The translations under genes and the position numbers were made by a program. A stretch of DNA of 64,000 bases from the NCBI GenBank assembly GCA_016806145.1, contig CP063166.1:2914001-2978000 (forward strand). Direction: 5' to 3'. Each line of letters begins with the position of its first letter. Position 1 is the stretch's first letter. The notes under the pieces are model-generated. The model did no database searches. It saw only the letters and a list, made by a program, of their open reading frames with translations, and was not told the DNA's origin. Shown here in pieces: positions 9,933 through 21,875 of this stretch. This DNA comes from Variovorax paradoxus (lineage in GTDB: Bacteria > Pseudomonadota > Gammaproteobacteria > Burkholderiales > Burkholderiaceae_C).

Positions 9933-12263
9933 TTGACCACAGACCCCAACCCCATGCGTTTCGGCAGCGGCCAGGCCGTGCGCCGGCTCGAAGACCAGAG
10001 TCTTCTCTCAGGTGCCGGCCGCTACACGGACGATGTGTCCCTGCCGAGCCAGTCCCATCTGGTCTTCCTGCGCTCCCCGTACCCCCACGCGCGCATCGCC
10101 GCCATCGACACCTCGGCGGCGCTCGCGCTGCCCGGCGTGCTCGCCGTGATCACCGGTGCCGACCTGGCCGCGGCCGGCGTCAAGCCGATGCCCGGCGCCG
10201 CCGGCTTCAAGCGCGCCGACGGCAGCGACAGCGCCAGCCCCGCGCGCCGTGCGATCGCGCACGAACGCGTGCGCTTCGTCGGCGAGGCCGTCGCCGTGGT
10301 GGTGGCCGACACCGTGCAGCAGGCGCGCGACGCGGCCGAAGCCGTGATGGTGGAGTACGAGGAGCTGCCGATGGTGGTCGACCTCGCGGCCGCCACCGCC
10401 GAAGGCGCGCCGCAGCTGTGCGACGAGGCCGGCGGCAACATCGCGGCCGAGATGCGCCACGGCAGCAGCGAGGCCGCCACGGCCGCCTTCGCCAAGGCCG
10501 CCCACGTGGTGGCGCTCGACGTGGTCAACCAGCGCGTGGTGGCGCTGACCATCGAGCCGCGCTCGGTGATCGCCGCGCCCGACGCCGACACCGGCCGCCT
10601 CACGATCCGCATGAGCACCCAGATGCCCTCGGGTGTGCGCGACTCGATCTGCGCCGCCATCGGCCTGGCCAAGGACAAGGTCCGCGTGGTGGTCGGCGAC
10701 GTCGGCGGCGGCTTCGGCATGAAGACCGGCGCCTATCCCGAGGACATCGCGGTGGCCTTCGCGGCGCTGCAGGTGAAGCGCCCCGTGAAGTGGGTGGCCG
10801 ACCGCAGCGAGGAATTCCTCTCGAGCGCCCACGGCCGCGACATCGAGGCCAAGGCCGAGCTCGCGCTCGACGCCGACGGCCGCATTCTCGCGCTGCGCAT
10901 CAAGACGCTGGCAAACGTCGGCGCGTACGCCACCGGCACCGGCGTCGCGATCCAGCTGCTGATCGGCCCCTGGGTGCAGACGAGCGTCTACGACATCCAG
11001 ACCATCGACTTCCATTTCAAGGCGGTGCTCACCAACACCGCGCCCACCGGCGCCTACCGCGGCGCCGGCCGGCCCGAGGCGATCTTCACCATCGAGCGGC
11101 TGATGGACGAGGCCGCGCGCCAGACCGGCATCGACCGCATCCAGCTGCGCCGGCGCAACTTCATCCGCCCCGAGCAGATGCCGTACAAGAACCCGATGGC
11201 GCAGACCTACGACACCGGCAAGTTCGAGTCGGTGATGGACCAGGCGCTGGGCCTGGCCGACTGGAACGGCTTCGAGGGCCGCGCCGCCGAATCGGCGCGC
11301 AACGGCCGCCACCGCGGCCTGGGCATCGCCACTTTTCTCGAATGGACCGGCGGCAACGTGTTCGAGGAGCGCGTCACCGTCTCGGTACAGGCCGACGGCG
11401 TGATCGAGGTGTTCTCGGCCGTCAACGCCATGGGGCAGGGCATCGCCACCTCGCTGGCGCAGCTCGCGGTCGATGCCTTCGGCGTGCCGATCGAGAAGGT
11501 CCGCGTGGTGCTCGGCGACACCGACCGCGGCGACGGCTTCGGCAGCGCGGGTTCGCGTTCGCTGTTCACCGGCGGCTCGGCGGTGCGCATCGGCGCCGAG
11601 CGCACCATCGACAAGGCGCGCGAACTCGCGGCCCAGGAATTCGAGGTGGCGATCGACGACGTGACCTACAGCCGCGGCGCCTTCGCCGTGATCGGCACCG
11701 ACCTCGAGCTCGACCTGTTCACGCTCGCGGGCAAGCAGCCCGAGCGCGAGATCTTCGTCGACTCCACCAGCACCGTGGCCGGCCCGACCTGGCCCAACGG
11801 CTGCCACATCTGCGAGATCGAGATCGATCCGCCCACCGGCGAGATCAGCGTGGTGGCCTACAGCTCGGTCAACGACGTGGGCCGCGTGGTCAACCCGATG
11901 ATCGTGCGCGGCCAGCTCGAGGGCGGCGCGGTGCAGGGCATCGGCCAGGCGCTCTACGAGCAGGTGGTGTACGACCACGAGACCGGCCAGCCCGTCACCG
12001 GCAGCCTGATGGACTACGCGGCGCCGCGCGCCGACATCGTCAGCACCATGTTCCACATGGAGATGGACGAGTCGACGCCCTGCAAGAACAACCCGCTGGG
12101 CGTCAAGGGCGTGGGTGAGCTGGGCACCATCGGCGCCACGCCGGCCATCGTCAACGCCGTGGCCGACGCCTTCGCGCGCAACGGCCATGCCGCCCGCGCG
12201 CCGCGCCTGCACATGCCGCTGAGCCCCTCGCGCGTGTGGCAGGCGATGCAGACGATCGACTGA
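9933..12263 (+). CDS. Xanthine dehydrogenase-family molybdenum-binding subunit (CoxL-like)
   Basis: A 776-residue large subunit of a molybdenum hydroxylase, carrying the molybdopterin cofactor. [23 protein letters not shown] is the typical N-terminus. Cofactor and active-site segments include [21 protein letters not shown] and the C-terminal [18 protein letters not shown], whose Glu is the catalytic base of the family. The active-site loop reads AYRGAGR, the form II type, not the AYxCSFR loop of true CO dehydrogenase, so CO is an unlikely substrate. No FAD (CoxM) or 2Fe-2S (CoxS) subunit gene lies beside it. TTG 9933 with AGAGGA upstream is chosen; ATG 9954 is the alternative. Confidence 0.85.
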   Translation: MTTDPNPMRFGSGQAVRRLEDQSLLSGAGRYTDDVSLPSQSHLVFLRSPYPHARIAAIDTSAALALPGVLAVITGADLAAAGVKPMPGAAGFKRADGSDSASPARRAIAHERVRFVGEAVAVVVADTVQQARDAAEAVMVEYEELPMVVDLAAATAEGAPQLCDEAGGNIAAEMRHGSSEAATAAFAKAAHVVALDVVNQRVVALTIEPRSVIAAPDADTGRLTIRMSTQMPSGVRDSICAAIGLAKDKVRVVVGDVGGGFGMKTGAYPEDIAVAFAALQVKRPVKWVADRSEEFLSSAHGRDIEAKAELALDADGRILALRIKTLANVGAYATGTGVAIQLLIGPWVQTSVYDIQTIDFHFKAVLTNTAPTGAYRGAGRPEAIFTIERLMDEAARQTGIDRIQLRRRNFIRPEQMPYKNPMAQTYDTGKFESVMDQALGLADWNGFEGRAAESARNGRHRGLGIATFLEWTGGNVFEERVTVSVQADGVIEVFSAVNAMGQGIATSLAQLAVDAFGVPIEKVRVVLGDTDRGDGFGSAGSRSLFTGGSAVRIGAERTIDKARELAAQEFEVAIDDVTYSRGAFAVIGTDLELDLFTLAGKQPEREIFVDSTSTVAGPTWPNGCHICEIEIDPPTGEISVVAYSSVNDVGRVVNPMIVRGQLEGGAVQGIGQALYEQVVYDHETGQPVTGSLMDYAAPRADIVSTMFHMEMDESTPCKNNPLGVKGVGELGTIGATPAIVNAVADAFARNGHAARAPRLHMPLSPSRVWQAMQTID

Positions 12264-12300
12264 GGACCCGCCGCGCGGCCGGTACTGCGGGAGAACCACC

Positions 12301-13212
12301 ATGCTCGTGGTCACCGAACTGCAGACCGAGCCGATCCGGGTCTCGAGCTACCGCTGCGATGCCGGCCCCGATGCCCCGCCTTTCGCCGAGATGCACGAGG
12401 GCCACTCGGTCTCGTACGTGCGCAAGGGCAGCTTCGGCTGTCGCACGCGTGGCCATGCCTACGAACTCGTGGCCGGCTCGGTGCTCGTCGGCGCGCCGGG
12501 CGACGAATACGTCTGCACCCACGACCACCACCTCTGCGGCGACGAGTGCCTGGCCTTCCATCTCTCGCCGGGCTTCGTCGAGCTGATCGGCGGCGGGCGC
12601 GGTACCTGGCAGGCCGGCGGCCTGCCGCCGCTGCCCGGGCTGATGGTGCTCGGCGAGCTCGCGCAGGCCGCGGTCGAGGGCCGCAGCGACCTCGGCGTCG
12701 ACGAGGTCGGCATGTGCTTCGCCCATCGCTTCGTCGATCTGGTAGAGGGGCGCGAGGCGCCGCGGCCTGGCGCCGCCCCCGCGCGCGACCGGCGCCGCGC
12801 CGTCGACGCCGCGATGTGGATCGCCGAGGGTTCGCACGAGGACATCGGCCTCGAACGGGCCGCGGCCGAGGCCGGGCTCAGCGCCTTCCATTTCCTGCGG
12901 CTGTTCTCCCAGGTGCTGGGCGTGACGCCGCATCAGTACCTCGTGCGCTCGCGCCTGCGCCATGCGGCGCGCCTGCTCGCCGACGGCGACCGGCCCGTGA
13001 CCGAGATCGCGCTCGACGTGGGCTTTGCCGACCTCAGCAATTTCGTGCGCACCTTCCGGCGCGCCGCCGGCGTCTCGCCGGGCGACTTCCGCCGTGCCGC
13101 GCGCGGCGACCGCAAGATTCTCCAAGACCGCCTCGCGGCCTTGCTCGACGATGAGCGCCTGATCCATTCATCGACCAGGAAGCCATCGTCATGCACCACG
13201 CCATCGAACTGA
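12301..13212 (+). CDS. AraC family transcriptional regulator
   Basis: 303-residue activator-type protein. The N-terminal half is a cupin-like sensing domain ([40 protein letters not shown]). The C-terminal double HTH of AraC/XylS starts near [20 protein letters not shown] and ends with [24 protein letters not shown], the second HTH signature. It lies 37 nt after the molybdoenzyme gene and just before an SRPBCC gene on the same strand, so it may regulate one or both; the ligand is unknown. GGGAGAA provides a ribosome site. Confidence 0.88.
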   Translation: MLVVTELQTEPIRVSSYRCDAGPDAPPFAEMHEGHSVSYVRKGSFGCRTRGHAYELVAGSVLVGAPGDEYVCTHDHHLCGDECLAFHLSPGFVELIGGGRGTWQAGGLPPLPGLMVLGELAQAAVEGRSDLGVDEVGMCFAHRFVDLVEGREAPRPGAAPARDRRRAVDAAMWIAEGSHEDIGLERAAAEAGLSAFHFLRLFSQVLGVTPHQYLVRSRLRHAARLLADGDRPVTEIALDVGFADLSNFVRTFRRAAGVSPGDFRRAARGDRKILQDRLAALLDDERLIHSSTRKPSSCTTPSN

Positions 13213-13261
13213 CAGCCCCGGCCCGCGCAGGTCGCCATCCCTGAGCGCGAAGGAGCCCGCC

Positions 13262-15742
<2,481 letters not shown>

Positions 15743-15797
15743 ACTTCGCCCGATTCGGCCGCCTCGAACCTCGAAACCAGAACTCCAGGAACCCGCC

Positions 15798-16457
15798 ATG
15801 CGACTGCTGCTCCTCGAAGACGACGTGATGATCGGCGAAGCCGTGCTCGACCTGCTGCGGGCCGAGCAGTACGCGGTCGACTGGGTCAAGGACGGCGACA
15901 GTGCCGAGTCGGCACTGCGCACCCAGGACTACGACCTGGTCCTGCTCGACCTCGGCGTGCCGCGCCGCGACGGCCTCGAAGTGCTGCGCAACCTGCGCGC
16001 GCGCAAGCAGCGCATGCCGGTGTTGATCGCCACCGCGCGCGATTCGATCCAGCAGCGCATCGAGGGCCTGGACGCCGGCGCCGACGACTACGTGCTCAAG
16101 CCCTACGACCTCGACGAGCTGCTGGCGCGCATTCGCGCGCTGCTGCGCCGCGCGGCCGGGCGCGCCGAGCCGGTCTACGAGCACATGGGCGTGAGCATCA
16201 ATCCCGCCACCCGCGAGGTCAGCGTGGCCGGCCAGCCGGTGGTGCTGTCGGCGCGCGAATGGGCCGTGCTCGAGCCGCTGCTGGCGCGGCCCGGCATGGT
16301 GCTCTCGCGCGCGCAGCTCGAGGAGAAGCTCTACAGCTGGAAGGACGAGATCAGCAGCAACGCGGTCGAGGTCTACGTGCACGGCCTGCGCAAGAAGCTC
16401 GGCGCGGAGCTGATCCGCAACGTGCGCGGCGTCGGCTACATGGTGCCGAAGGCGTGA
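15798..16457 (+). CDS. OmpR-family response regulator, PmrA/QseB type
   Basis: 219-residue two-component response regulator. The receiver domain has the acidic pocket LLEDD, the phospho-acceptor D51 (LVLLDLGVPRRDGLEVL), a conserved TARD and the KP switch (DDYVLKPYDLDELLARIRALLRR). The C-terminal winged helix contains LSAREWAVLEPLLARPGMVLS and NAVEVYVHGLRKKLG, the PmrA/BasR/QseB/TctD signature. It overlaps the kinase gene region directly (stop 16455-16457), and a PmrA-type box lies ahead of the downstream protease gene. Confidence 0.93.
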   Translation: MRLLLLEDDVMIGEAVLDLLRAEQYAVDWVKDGDSAESALRTQDYDLVLLDLGVPRRDGLEVLRNLRARKQRMPVLIATARDSIQQRIEGLDAGADDYVLKPYDLDELLARIRALLRRAAGRAEPVYEHMGVSINPATREVSVAGQPVVLSAREWAVLEPLLARPGMVLSRAQLEEKLYSWKDEISSNAVEVYVHGLRKKLGAELIRNVRGVGYMVPKA

Positions 16458-16474
16458 GCGGCGTGAGGGGTGTG

Positions 16475-17824
16475 ATGGGCCTGGCCGCGCGCATGACCGG
16501 CTCGCTGCGCGCGCGCCTGCTGTGGTTCCTGCTCGCGGCCATCGTGCTGGCGGCCGGCGCGCAGGCGCTGGTGGCCTACCGCACGGTGCTCAAGGAGGCC
16601 GACGACATCTTCGACTACCACATGCAGCAGATGGCGCTGTCGCTGCGCGCGGGCCTGCCGCCGAGCGCGGCGGTGGGCGGCCTCGGCGGTGCCGAGCAGA
16701 ACTTCGATTTCGTGGTGCAGGTCTGGACCGCCGACGGCGTGCGCATCTTCGAATCGGCCGACCAGGCCGCGCTGCCGCAGCTCGCGGTGCTGGGCTTCGC
16801 CGACGTGCGCGCGCGCGGCACCACCTACCGCGTGTTCTCGATGCAGACGCGCGCTCTGGTGATCCAGGTGGCGCAGGACATGGCGGCGCGCCAGCACATG
16901 GCCGGCACCCTGGCGCTGCGCACCGTCGCGCCGGTGGCGCTGATGGCGCCGCTCTTAATGCTGGTCGTGTGGTGGGTGGTGAGCCGCTCGCTCGCGCCGG
17001 TGGCGCGCGTGCGCACCCAGGTGGCTTCGCGCCAGGCCGACGATCTCTCGCCCGTGAGCGAGGAGAAGCTGCCCGACGAGGTGCGCCCGCTGGTGCAGGA
17101 GCTCAACCTGCTGTTCGATCGCGTGCGGCAGGCCTTCGAGGCACAGAAGCACTTCGTGGCAGACGCCGCGCACGAGCTGCGTTCGCCGCTGGCCGCGCTC
17201 AAGCTGCAGGTGCAGGGCCTGCAGCGCGCCACCGACGACGGCGCGCGCGAGCTCGCCATCGGCCGATTGGTGGCGGGCATCGACCGCGCGACGCGGCTGG
17301 TCGAGCAGATGCTCGCGCTCGCGCGCCACGAGGCCAGCATGGCCGCGGGCGCGCCGCCCGAGCCGGTGGCGCTCGCGGAGGTGGCGCGGCTTGCGGTGTC
17401 GGACGCGGTGGCCGCGGCGCAGGCGCGGCGCATCGACATCGGCATCGCGCGGGCCGACGAGGGCGCCGCGGTGAAGGGCCAGCCCGAGGCGCTGCGCATG
17501 CTGCTGCGCAACCTGCTCGAGAACGCCGTGAAGTACACGCCCGAGGATGGCCGCGTCGACATCGCGATCGTGCGGCAGGGCGAGGGCCAGGGCGAGGCGG
17601 TCGAGCTCAGCGTCGACGACAGCGGCCCGGGCCTGCCGCCCGCCGAGCGCGAGCGCGTGCTCGACCGCTTCTACCGCTCGGGCGAGCCGCAGGCGCCGGG
17701 CAGCGGGCTCGGCCTCTCGATCGTCAAGTCGATCGCCGAGCTGCATGGCGCGAGCGTGGCGCTCGCTGCCTCGCCGAGCCTGGGCGGGCTGCGGGTGGTG
17801 GTGCGCTTTCCGACGAAGACCTGA
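16475..17824 (+). CDS. Sensor histidine kinase (PmrB/QseC type)
   Basis: Inner-membrane kinase partner of the preceding response regulator, about 449 residues. The first membrane segment is LLWFLLAAIVLAAGAQALVAY; a periplasmic sensor region of about 110 residues follows (DDIFDYHMQQMALSLRAGLP), then a second membrane segment (VAPVALMAPLLMLVVWWVV) and a HAMP-like linker. The H-box is FVADAAHELRSPLAALKLQ, the N-box LLRNLLENAVKYTPEDG, and G-boxes VDDSGPGLP and GSGLGLSIVKSIAELHGA. ATG 16475 with GAGGGG upstream is chosen; GTG 16454, overlapping the regulator stop, is an alternative. Confidence 0.92.
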   Translation: MGLAARMTGSLRARLLWFLLAAIVLAAGAQALVAYRTVLKEADDIFDYHMQQMALSLRAGLPPSAAVGGLGGAEQNFDFVVQVWTADGVRIFESADQAALPQLAVLGFADVRARGTTYRVFSMQTRALVIQVAQDMAARQHMAGTLALRTVAPVALMAPLLMLVVWWVVSRSLAPVARVRTQVASRQADDLSPVSEEKLPDEVRPLVQELNLLFDRVRQAFEAQKHFVADAAHELRSPLAALKLQVQGLQRATDDGARELAIGRLVAGIDRATRLVEQMLALARHEASMAAGAPPEPVALAEVARLAVSDAVAAAQARRIDIGIARADEGAAVKGQPEALRMLLRNLLENAVKYTPEDGRVDIAIVRQGEGQGEAVELSVDDSGPGLPPAERERVLDRFYRSGEPQAPGSGLGLSIVKSIAELHGASVALAASPSLGGLRVVVRFPTKT

Positions 17825-17831
17825 AGAGAAC

Positions 17832-17943
17832 AGCCGGACGCAGAGGACGCGAAGGTTTCGCGAAGAGCGCGAACGGAACTCAAAAAAAGTTTGGCTGTTC
17901 TTTTGCGTCCTTCGCGCCATCTTCGCGTCCTCTGCGTCCGGCT
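17832..17943. repeat. Perfect 23-bp inverted repeat
   Basis: Arms 17832-17854 and 17921-17943 are exact reverse complements (the left arm begins AGCCGGACGCAGAGGACGCG) around a 66-nt loop that itself holds GCGAAG/CTTCGCG-rich sequence. It lies 8 nt after the kinase stop and would form a strong mRNA hairpin. It resembles dispersed GCAGAGGACGCGAAG elements seen in betaproteobacteria. There is no T run, so it is more likely a repetitive element or transcript-stabilising hairpin than a terminator. Confidence 0.75.
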
Positions 17944-17956
17944 CTTCGATCCCGCA

Positions 17957-17973
17957 TTTAAGCGGCGCTTAAG
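17957..17973 (+). promoter_or_regulatory. PmrA-type box upstream of the DegP-like protease
   Basis: TTTAAG-CGGCG-CTTAAG matches the PmrA/BasR operator consensus YTTAAK-N5-YTTAAK exactly in sequence and spacing. It is 62 nt before the protease ATG and 133 nt after the kinase gene. This suggests that the adjacent PmrA/QseB-type regulator controls the protease gene; the assignment rests on motif match and neighbourhood. Confidence 0.6.
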
Positions 17974-18034
17974 CGAGCGCAACGACATTCCTTCCATCGC
18001 ATCAGCGTCACGACGCAATGAAAGGAACCGATCC

Positions 18035-19513
18035 ATGAACACCCGACTGACTTCGCCCCGTGCCTTGGTCCTGGCCCTGGCCACCGCGGGCGTGATCGGC
18101 GCCGTCGGCGCCGGCGCCTATACCAGCGCGCGCGCCGTGGGCACGCCCACCAATGCCACCGCGACCGCGCCGGCCGCGATGGTCACGCTGCCCGACTTCT
18201 CGACCATCACCGCGCGCGACGGCGCGGCCGTGGTCAACATCAGCGTGACCGGCACCATGAAGGCCTCGGACGACGAGGAGACCGCGCAGATCCAGGGCAT
18301 CGATCCCGACGATCCGATGTTCCAGTTCTTCCGGCGCTTTCAGGGCCAGATCAACCCGCGCGGCCAGCAGCAGCAGCGCGACGTGCCGGTGCGCGCCCAG
18401 GGCTCGGGCTTCATCGTCGACGCCAACGGCATCATCCTGACCAACGCCCACGTGGTGAAGGACGCGAAGGAGGTCACCGTCAAGCTCACCGACCGCCGCG
18501 AGTACCGCGCCAAGGTGCTGGGCGCCGATGCCAAGACCGACATCGCGGTGCTCAAGATCGACGCCAAGAACCTGCCGGTGCTCGCGCTGGGCAACACCAA
18601 GGACCTGAAGGTCGGCGAATGGGTGCTGGCCATCGGCTCGCCCTTCGGCTTCGAGAACACCGTGACGGCCGGCGTGGTCAGCGCCAAGGGCCGCACGCTG
18701 CCCGACGACAGCTACGTGCCCTTCATCCAGACCGACGTGGCGGTGAACCCCGGCAACTCGGGCGGCCCGCTGCTCAACACGCGCGGCGAGGTGGTCGGCA
18801 TCAACTCGCAGATCTACAGCCGCAGCGGCGGCTACCAGGGCGTGTCGTTCTCGATCCCGATCGACGTGGCGGTGCAGGTCAAGGACCAGATCGTCGCCAC
18901 CGGCAAGGCGGTGCACGGCCGCCTCGGCGTGGCGGTGCAGGAAGTGAACCAGGCCTTCGCCGATTCCTTCAAGCTCGACAAGCCCGAGGGCGCGCTGGTC
19001 TCGAACATCGAGAAGGGCGGCCCCGGCGACAAGGCGGGCCTGAAGGCCGGCGACGTGATCCGCAAGGTCGGCGACCAGCCCATCGTGTCCTCGGGCGACC
19101 TGCCCGCGGTGATCGGCCAGCAGGCGCCCGGCACCAAGGTCACGCTCGAGGTGTGGCGCCAGGGCGAGCGCCAGGAGCTGACGGCGAAGCTCGGCGATGC
19201 CAGCGACAAGCCGGCCCAGGTCGCGAAGGCCGACAAGGCCACCGGCCAGGGCAAGCTGGGCCTGGCACTGCGTCCGCTGCAGCCCGACGAGAAGCGCGAG
19301 GCCGCGGTGGAGACCGGCCTCTTGATCGAGGACGCGGCCGGCCCGTCGGCGATGGCCGGCGTGCAGGCCGGCGACGTGCTGCTGGCGATCAACGGCACGC
19401 CCGCCAAGACGGTGGAGCAGGTGCGCGAGGTGGTCGCGAAGGCCGACAAGTCGGTGGCGCTGCTGATTCAGCGCGGCGACGACAAGATCTTCGTGCCGGT
19501 GCGCATCGGCTGA
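18035..19513 (+). CDS. degP: Do-family periplasmic serine protease/chaperone (DegP/DegQ/MucD)
   Basis: Periplasmic HtrA-family protease that degrades or refolds misfolded envelope proteins, 492 residues. A signal sequence (ALVLALATAGVIGAVGAGAY) is followed by the trypsin-like domain with the triad H139 (ILTNAHVVKDA), D169 (AKTDIAVLKID) and S242 (NPGNSGGPLLNTRGEVVGI). Two PDZ domains follow (GRLGVAVQEVNQAFADSF and GLALRPLQPDEKREAAVETG regions). ATG 18035 follows AAAGGA. It lies downstream of a two-component pair with a PmrA-type box in its leader, so envelope-stress control is likely. DegP, DegQ and MucD cannot be distinguished here. Confidence 0.93.
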   Translation: MNTRLTSPRALVLALATAGVIGAVGAGAYTSARAVGTPTNATATAPAAMVTLPDFSTITARDGAAVVNISVTGTMKASDDEETAQIQGIDPDDPMFQFFRRFQGQINPRGQQQQRDVPVRAQGSGFIVDANGIILTNAHVVKDAKEVTVKLTDRREYRAKVLGADAKTDIAVLKIDAKNLPVLALGNTKDLKVGEWVLAIGSPFGFENTVTAGVVSAKGRTLPDDSYVPFIQTDVAVNPGNSGGPLLNTRGEVVGINSQIYSRSGGYQGVSFSIPIDVAVQVKDQIVATGKAVHGRLGVAVQEVNQAFADSFKLDKPEGALVSNIEKGGPGDKAGLKAGDVIRKVGDQPIVSSGDLPAVIGQQAPGTKVTLEVWRQGERQELTAKLGDASDKPAQVAKADKATGQGKLGLALRPLQPDEKREAAVETGLLIEDAAGPSAMAGVQAGDVLLAINGTPAKTVEQVREVVAKADKSVALLIQRGDDKIFVPVRIG

Positions 19514-19547
19514 CAGCCCCGGGCCGGACCCCGACGCGCGACGACCG

Positions 19548-19904
19548 ATGAAGCCGCCGCACCGACGGTCTTCGGCCCCGCGGGCCGAACGCCTCGACCC
19601 TGCCGACAGCGCCGCCAACGGGCTGTCGGCCCACATCCTGCCGACCTCCGCCACCATGATCGGCGTGTGCATGACCGTGATGTCCATCGGGCACCTCGGT
19701 CCACGCGACGATCTGCGGCTGGTGATCGATCGGCTGCTCGCGGTCGACGCGCTGGTCTTCCTGGCCAGCGCGTTGCTGTCGTTCATCTCGATGCGCATGC
19801 GGCGCTCGGGCGCGCGGCTCGAGGCCTGGGGCGAGGTGGTGTTCATCGCGGGCCTGGCGCTGCTGGCGCTCGGCGCCGTGGCGCTGACCTTCGCCTTGCG
19901 CTGA
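19548..19904 (+). CDS. Small inner-membrane protein, hypothetical
   Basis: 118 residues with three predicted membrane segments: ILPTSATMIGVCMTVMSIG, LAVDALVFLASALLSFISM and VVFIAGLALLALGAVALTFA. The N-terminus is charged and Pro/Arg rich. No family is recognised beyond a general similarity to small conserved membrane proteins of betaproteobacteria. It follows the protease gene by 34 nt on the same strand and could share its transcript. It is convergent with the next kinase gene (15 nt apart). Confidence 0.7.
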   Translation: MKPPHRRSSAPRAERLDPADSAANGLSAHILPTSATMIGVCMTVMSIGHLGPRDDLRLVIDRLLAVDALVFLASALLSFISMRMRRSGARLEAWGEVVFIAGLALLALGAVALTFALR

Positions 19905-19919
19905 GCCCGGCGCCCGCGT

Positions 19920-21875
19920 TCAGTGCTGCGGGCAATCGATCGCGCCCGGCCACTCGAGCGTGATGCGCGTGCCGCCGGCGGCGTTCTCCTCCTGCTCGAC
20001 CGCCGCGATCTCCAGCCGCGCGCCGATGCTCAGTGCGCGTGCCCGCATGTTCGCGATGCCATGTCCCGTCGTCTTCGGCGCGGTGCCCGCGGGCCGCAGA
20101 CCGACGCCGTCGTCTGTCAGCACGATGTGCACGCGCGGCGGCTGCGCGTCGGCCTGCCAGCGCGCATGCAGCACGATGCGCGTGGCGCGCGCATGCTTGA
20201 GCACGTTGGTGAAGGCCTCGAGCAGGATGCGCTGCAGTTGCAGCGCGGCCTGGGCCGAGAACGGCGCCACCGGCGGGATCACGCCCACGTCCCACACCAG
20301 CGCGATGCCGGCCGCGTCCAGCCGCGGCTGCAGCCGGTAGCGCAGGGTGGCGAGCACGGTGGCGAGGTCGTCGTGCGTGGGCTGCAGCGAGTCGACCGCC
20401 ATGCGCATCTCGTCGAGCGCGAGCTTCACGTGCTCCTCGACCACCGCGCGGTCGGGCGCGGGCTGGGTCACGACGTTGAGCAGGCCCACGAGCTGCGAGC
20501 CGACGCCGTCGTGGATCTCGCGCATGATGCGCTGCCGCTCGAGCAGCACGGCCTGTTCCTGCTGCTGCAGCCGCAGCGCGTCGAAGGCCACGCGCAGCTG
20601 TCCCTCGCGCTCGGCCACGCGTTCGGCCAGCGTGGCGTTGAGCGCGCCGTAATCGGCCACGGTGCGGCTGTAGCGGTCGACCACCAGGCCCGCGAGGATC
20701 AGCACGAAGAAGAACATGGCGCGCGGCGTCTGCGAGATGTCGGAGCCGCCGAACAAGCCCATGCGCACCAGCAGCAGGTCGTGCATGCCCGCGAGGATGG
20801 CGAGCACGCCCGCCAGCAGCAGCACCATGGCGATCGTGCGGCGCTCGACCCAGGCGCTGCGCGCCACCACCGGCAGGCAGGCCACGCCCGTGAGGTTCAG
20901 CAGCACCAGGCCGGCGGTCCACAGCGCCGGCCAGGCCAGCACGAAGGAGGCGATGGCGCTCGCGACGGCGATGCCCATCGCCGCATAGAGCGCGCGCACC
21001 AGCCCCGCCGAGCCGCGCTGCAGCACCAGCAGCACGAAGCGCGTGATGAGCCCGATGTGCAGCGCATAGCAGACCGCGATCACCACGCCCCAGAGCGGCC
21101 AGGGCAGGTTCATGTCGGGCCGCACCCGGTCGATGTTGTGCGGCAGGCCCGACAGCGCGGCGAGCGCGAAGCAGCCATAGAGCGCATGGCGCTGGCGCAG
21201 CCAGAGCGCGCCCGACAGGCAGCCCATCAGCGCGAGGATGGCCGCATTGACGATCACCGAGGTGTGGCGCCAGCGCTGGTAGGCGCGGTAGCGCGGCAGC
21301 AGCTCGCGCTCGGTGCCGTACTGCAGCGTGGCCAGCGCCGCGCCGCGCTGGCGTTGCATGGTGGTGCGGATCACCAGCTCCTGCGCGGCGCCGGTGCGCT
21401 GCAGCGACACGGCCACCGGCACGAACGGCGTGCCCTTGGTGTCGTAGGACGGATCGCCCAGCGTGCCGAAGCCCGCGAGCGGCGTGCCGTTGAACTCGAT
21501 CGCGACCTGGTTGCCCACGCCCGCGAACAGCAGCGCGGCCGGCTCGCTCGCGGGCGCCGTCGCCGCGGGCAGGGCGATGCGGTAGGTGGCCTTGCCGCCA
21601 CGACCCGGGAAGGCATGGTCCCAGCGGAACGGCAGCTCCACCCGGCGCTCCTCGGCGGGCAGGCCGTCGGGCTCGAGGCGGGCCTCGGCGCTGGTGACGG
21701 TGTAGGGGGAGGCGGTGCCGCTGGCGGCGGCCGGGCCGGCGATCAGCAGCAGCGCGGCGACCAGGGCGAACAGGAAGCGCAGATCGGAAGAAGAGGCAGT
21801 GGCGGCGGAAGCCCGCTCAGGGCAGCCAGCCCAGGTTGCGCGCCTCGAGCACGGCTTCGGACTTGTTATGGACAT
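19920..21875 (-). CDS. 7TMR-DISM-type sensor histidine kinase (NarX-like HisKA_3)
   Basis: Membrane kinase with a signal sequence (LRFLFALVAALLLIAGPAAA) and a periplasmic 7TMR-DISM-like domain (about 170 residues). About seven membrane helices follow, then a coiled segment (LNATLAERVAEREGQLRVAFDALRLQQQEQ). The HisKA_3 phospho-acceptor is in RIMREIHDGVGSQLVGLL and the ATPase G-boxes are LTDDGVGL and TGHGIANMRARALSIGA. The start is uncertain. ATG 21875 is the nearest conventional start and overlaps the regulator gene by 59 nt; otherwise only CTG 21782 would place the signal peptide at the extreme N-terminus. It pairs with the upstream LuxR-type regulator. Confidence 0.85.
   Translation of the reverse strand: MSITSPKPCSRRATWAGCPERASAATASSSDLRFLFALVAALLLIAGPAAASGTASPYTVTSAEARLEPDGLPAEERRVELPFRWDHAFPGRGGKATYRIALPAATAPASEPAALLFAGVGNQVAIEFNGTPLAGFGTLGDPSYDTKGTPFVPVAVSLQRTGAAQELVIRTTMQRQRGAALATLQYGTERELLPRYRAYQRWRHTSVIVNAAILALMGCLSGALWLRQRHALYGCFALAALSGLPHNIDRVRPDMNLPWPLWGVVIAVCYALHIGLITRFVLLVLQRGSAGLVRALYAAMGIAVASAIASFVLAWPALWTAGLVLLNLTGVACLPVVARSAWVERRTIAMVLLLAGVLAILAGMHDLLLVRMGLFGGSDISQTPRAMFFFVLILAGLVVDRYSRTVADYGALNATLAERVAEREGQLRVAFDALRLQQQEQAVLLERQRIMREIHDGVGSQLVGLLNVVTQPAPDRAVVEEHVKLALDEMRMAVDSLQPTHDDLATVLATLRYRLQPRLDAAGIALVWDVGVIPPVAPFSAQAALQLQRILLEAFTNVLKHARATRIVLHARWQADAQPPRVHIVLTDDGVGLRPAGTAPKTTGHGIANMRARALSIGARLEIAAVEQEENAAGGTRITLEWPGAIDCPQH

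Noticed and set aside
9933..12263. Aerobic carbon monoxide dehydrogenase (coxL)
   Set aside because: The active-site loop is AYRGAGR, not the AYxCSFR of CO-oxidising enzymes, and coxM and coxS are absent.
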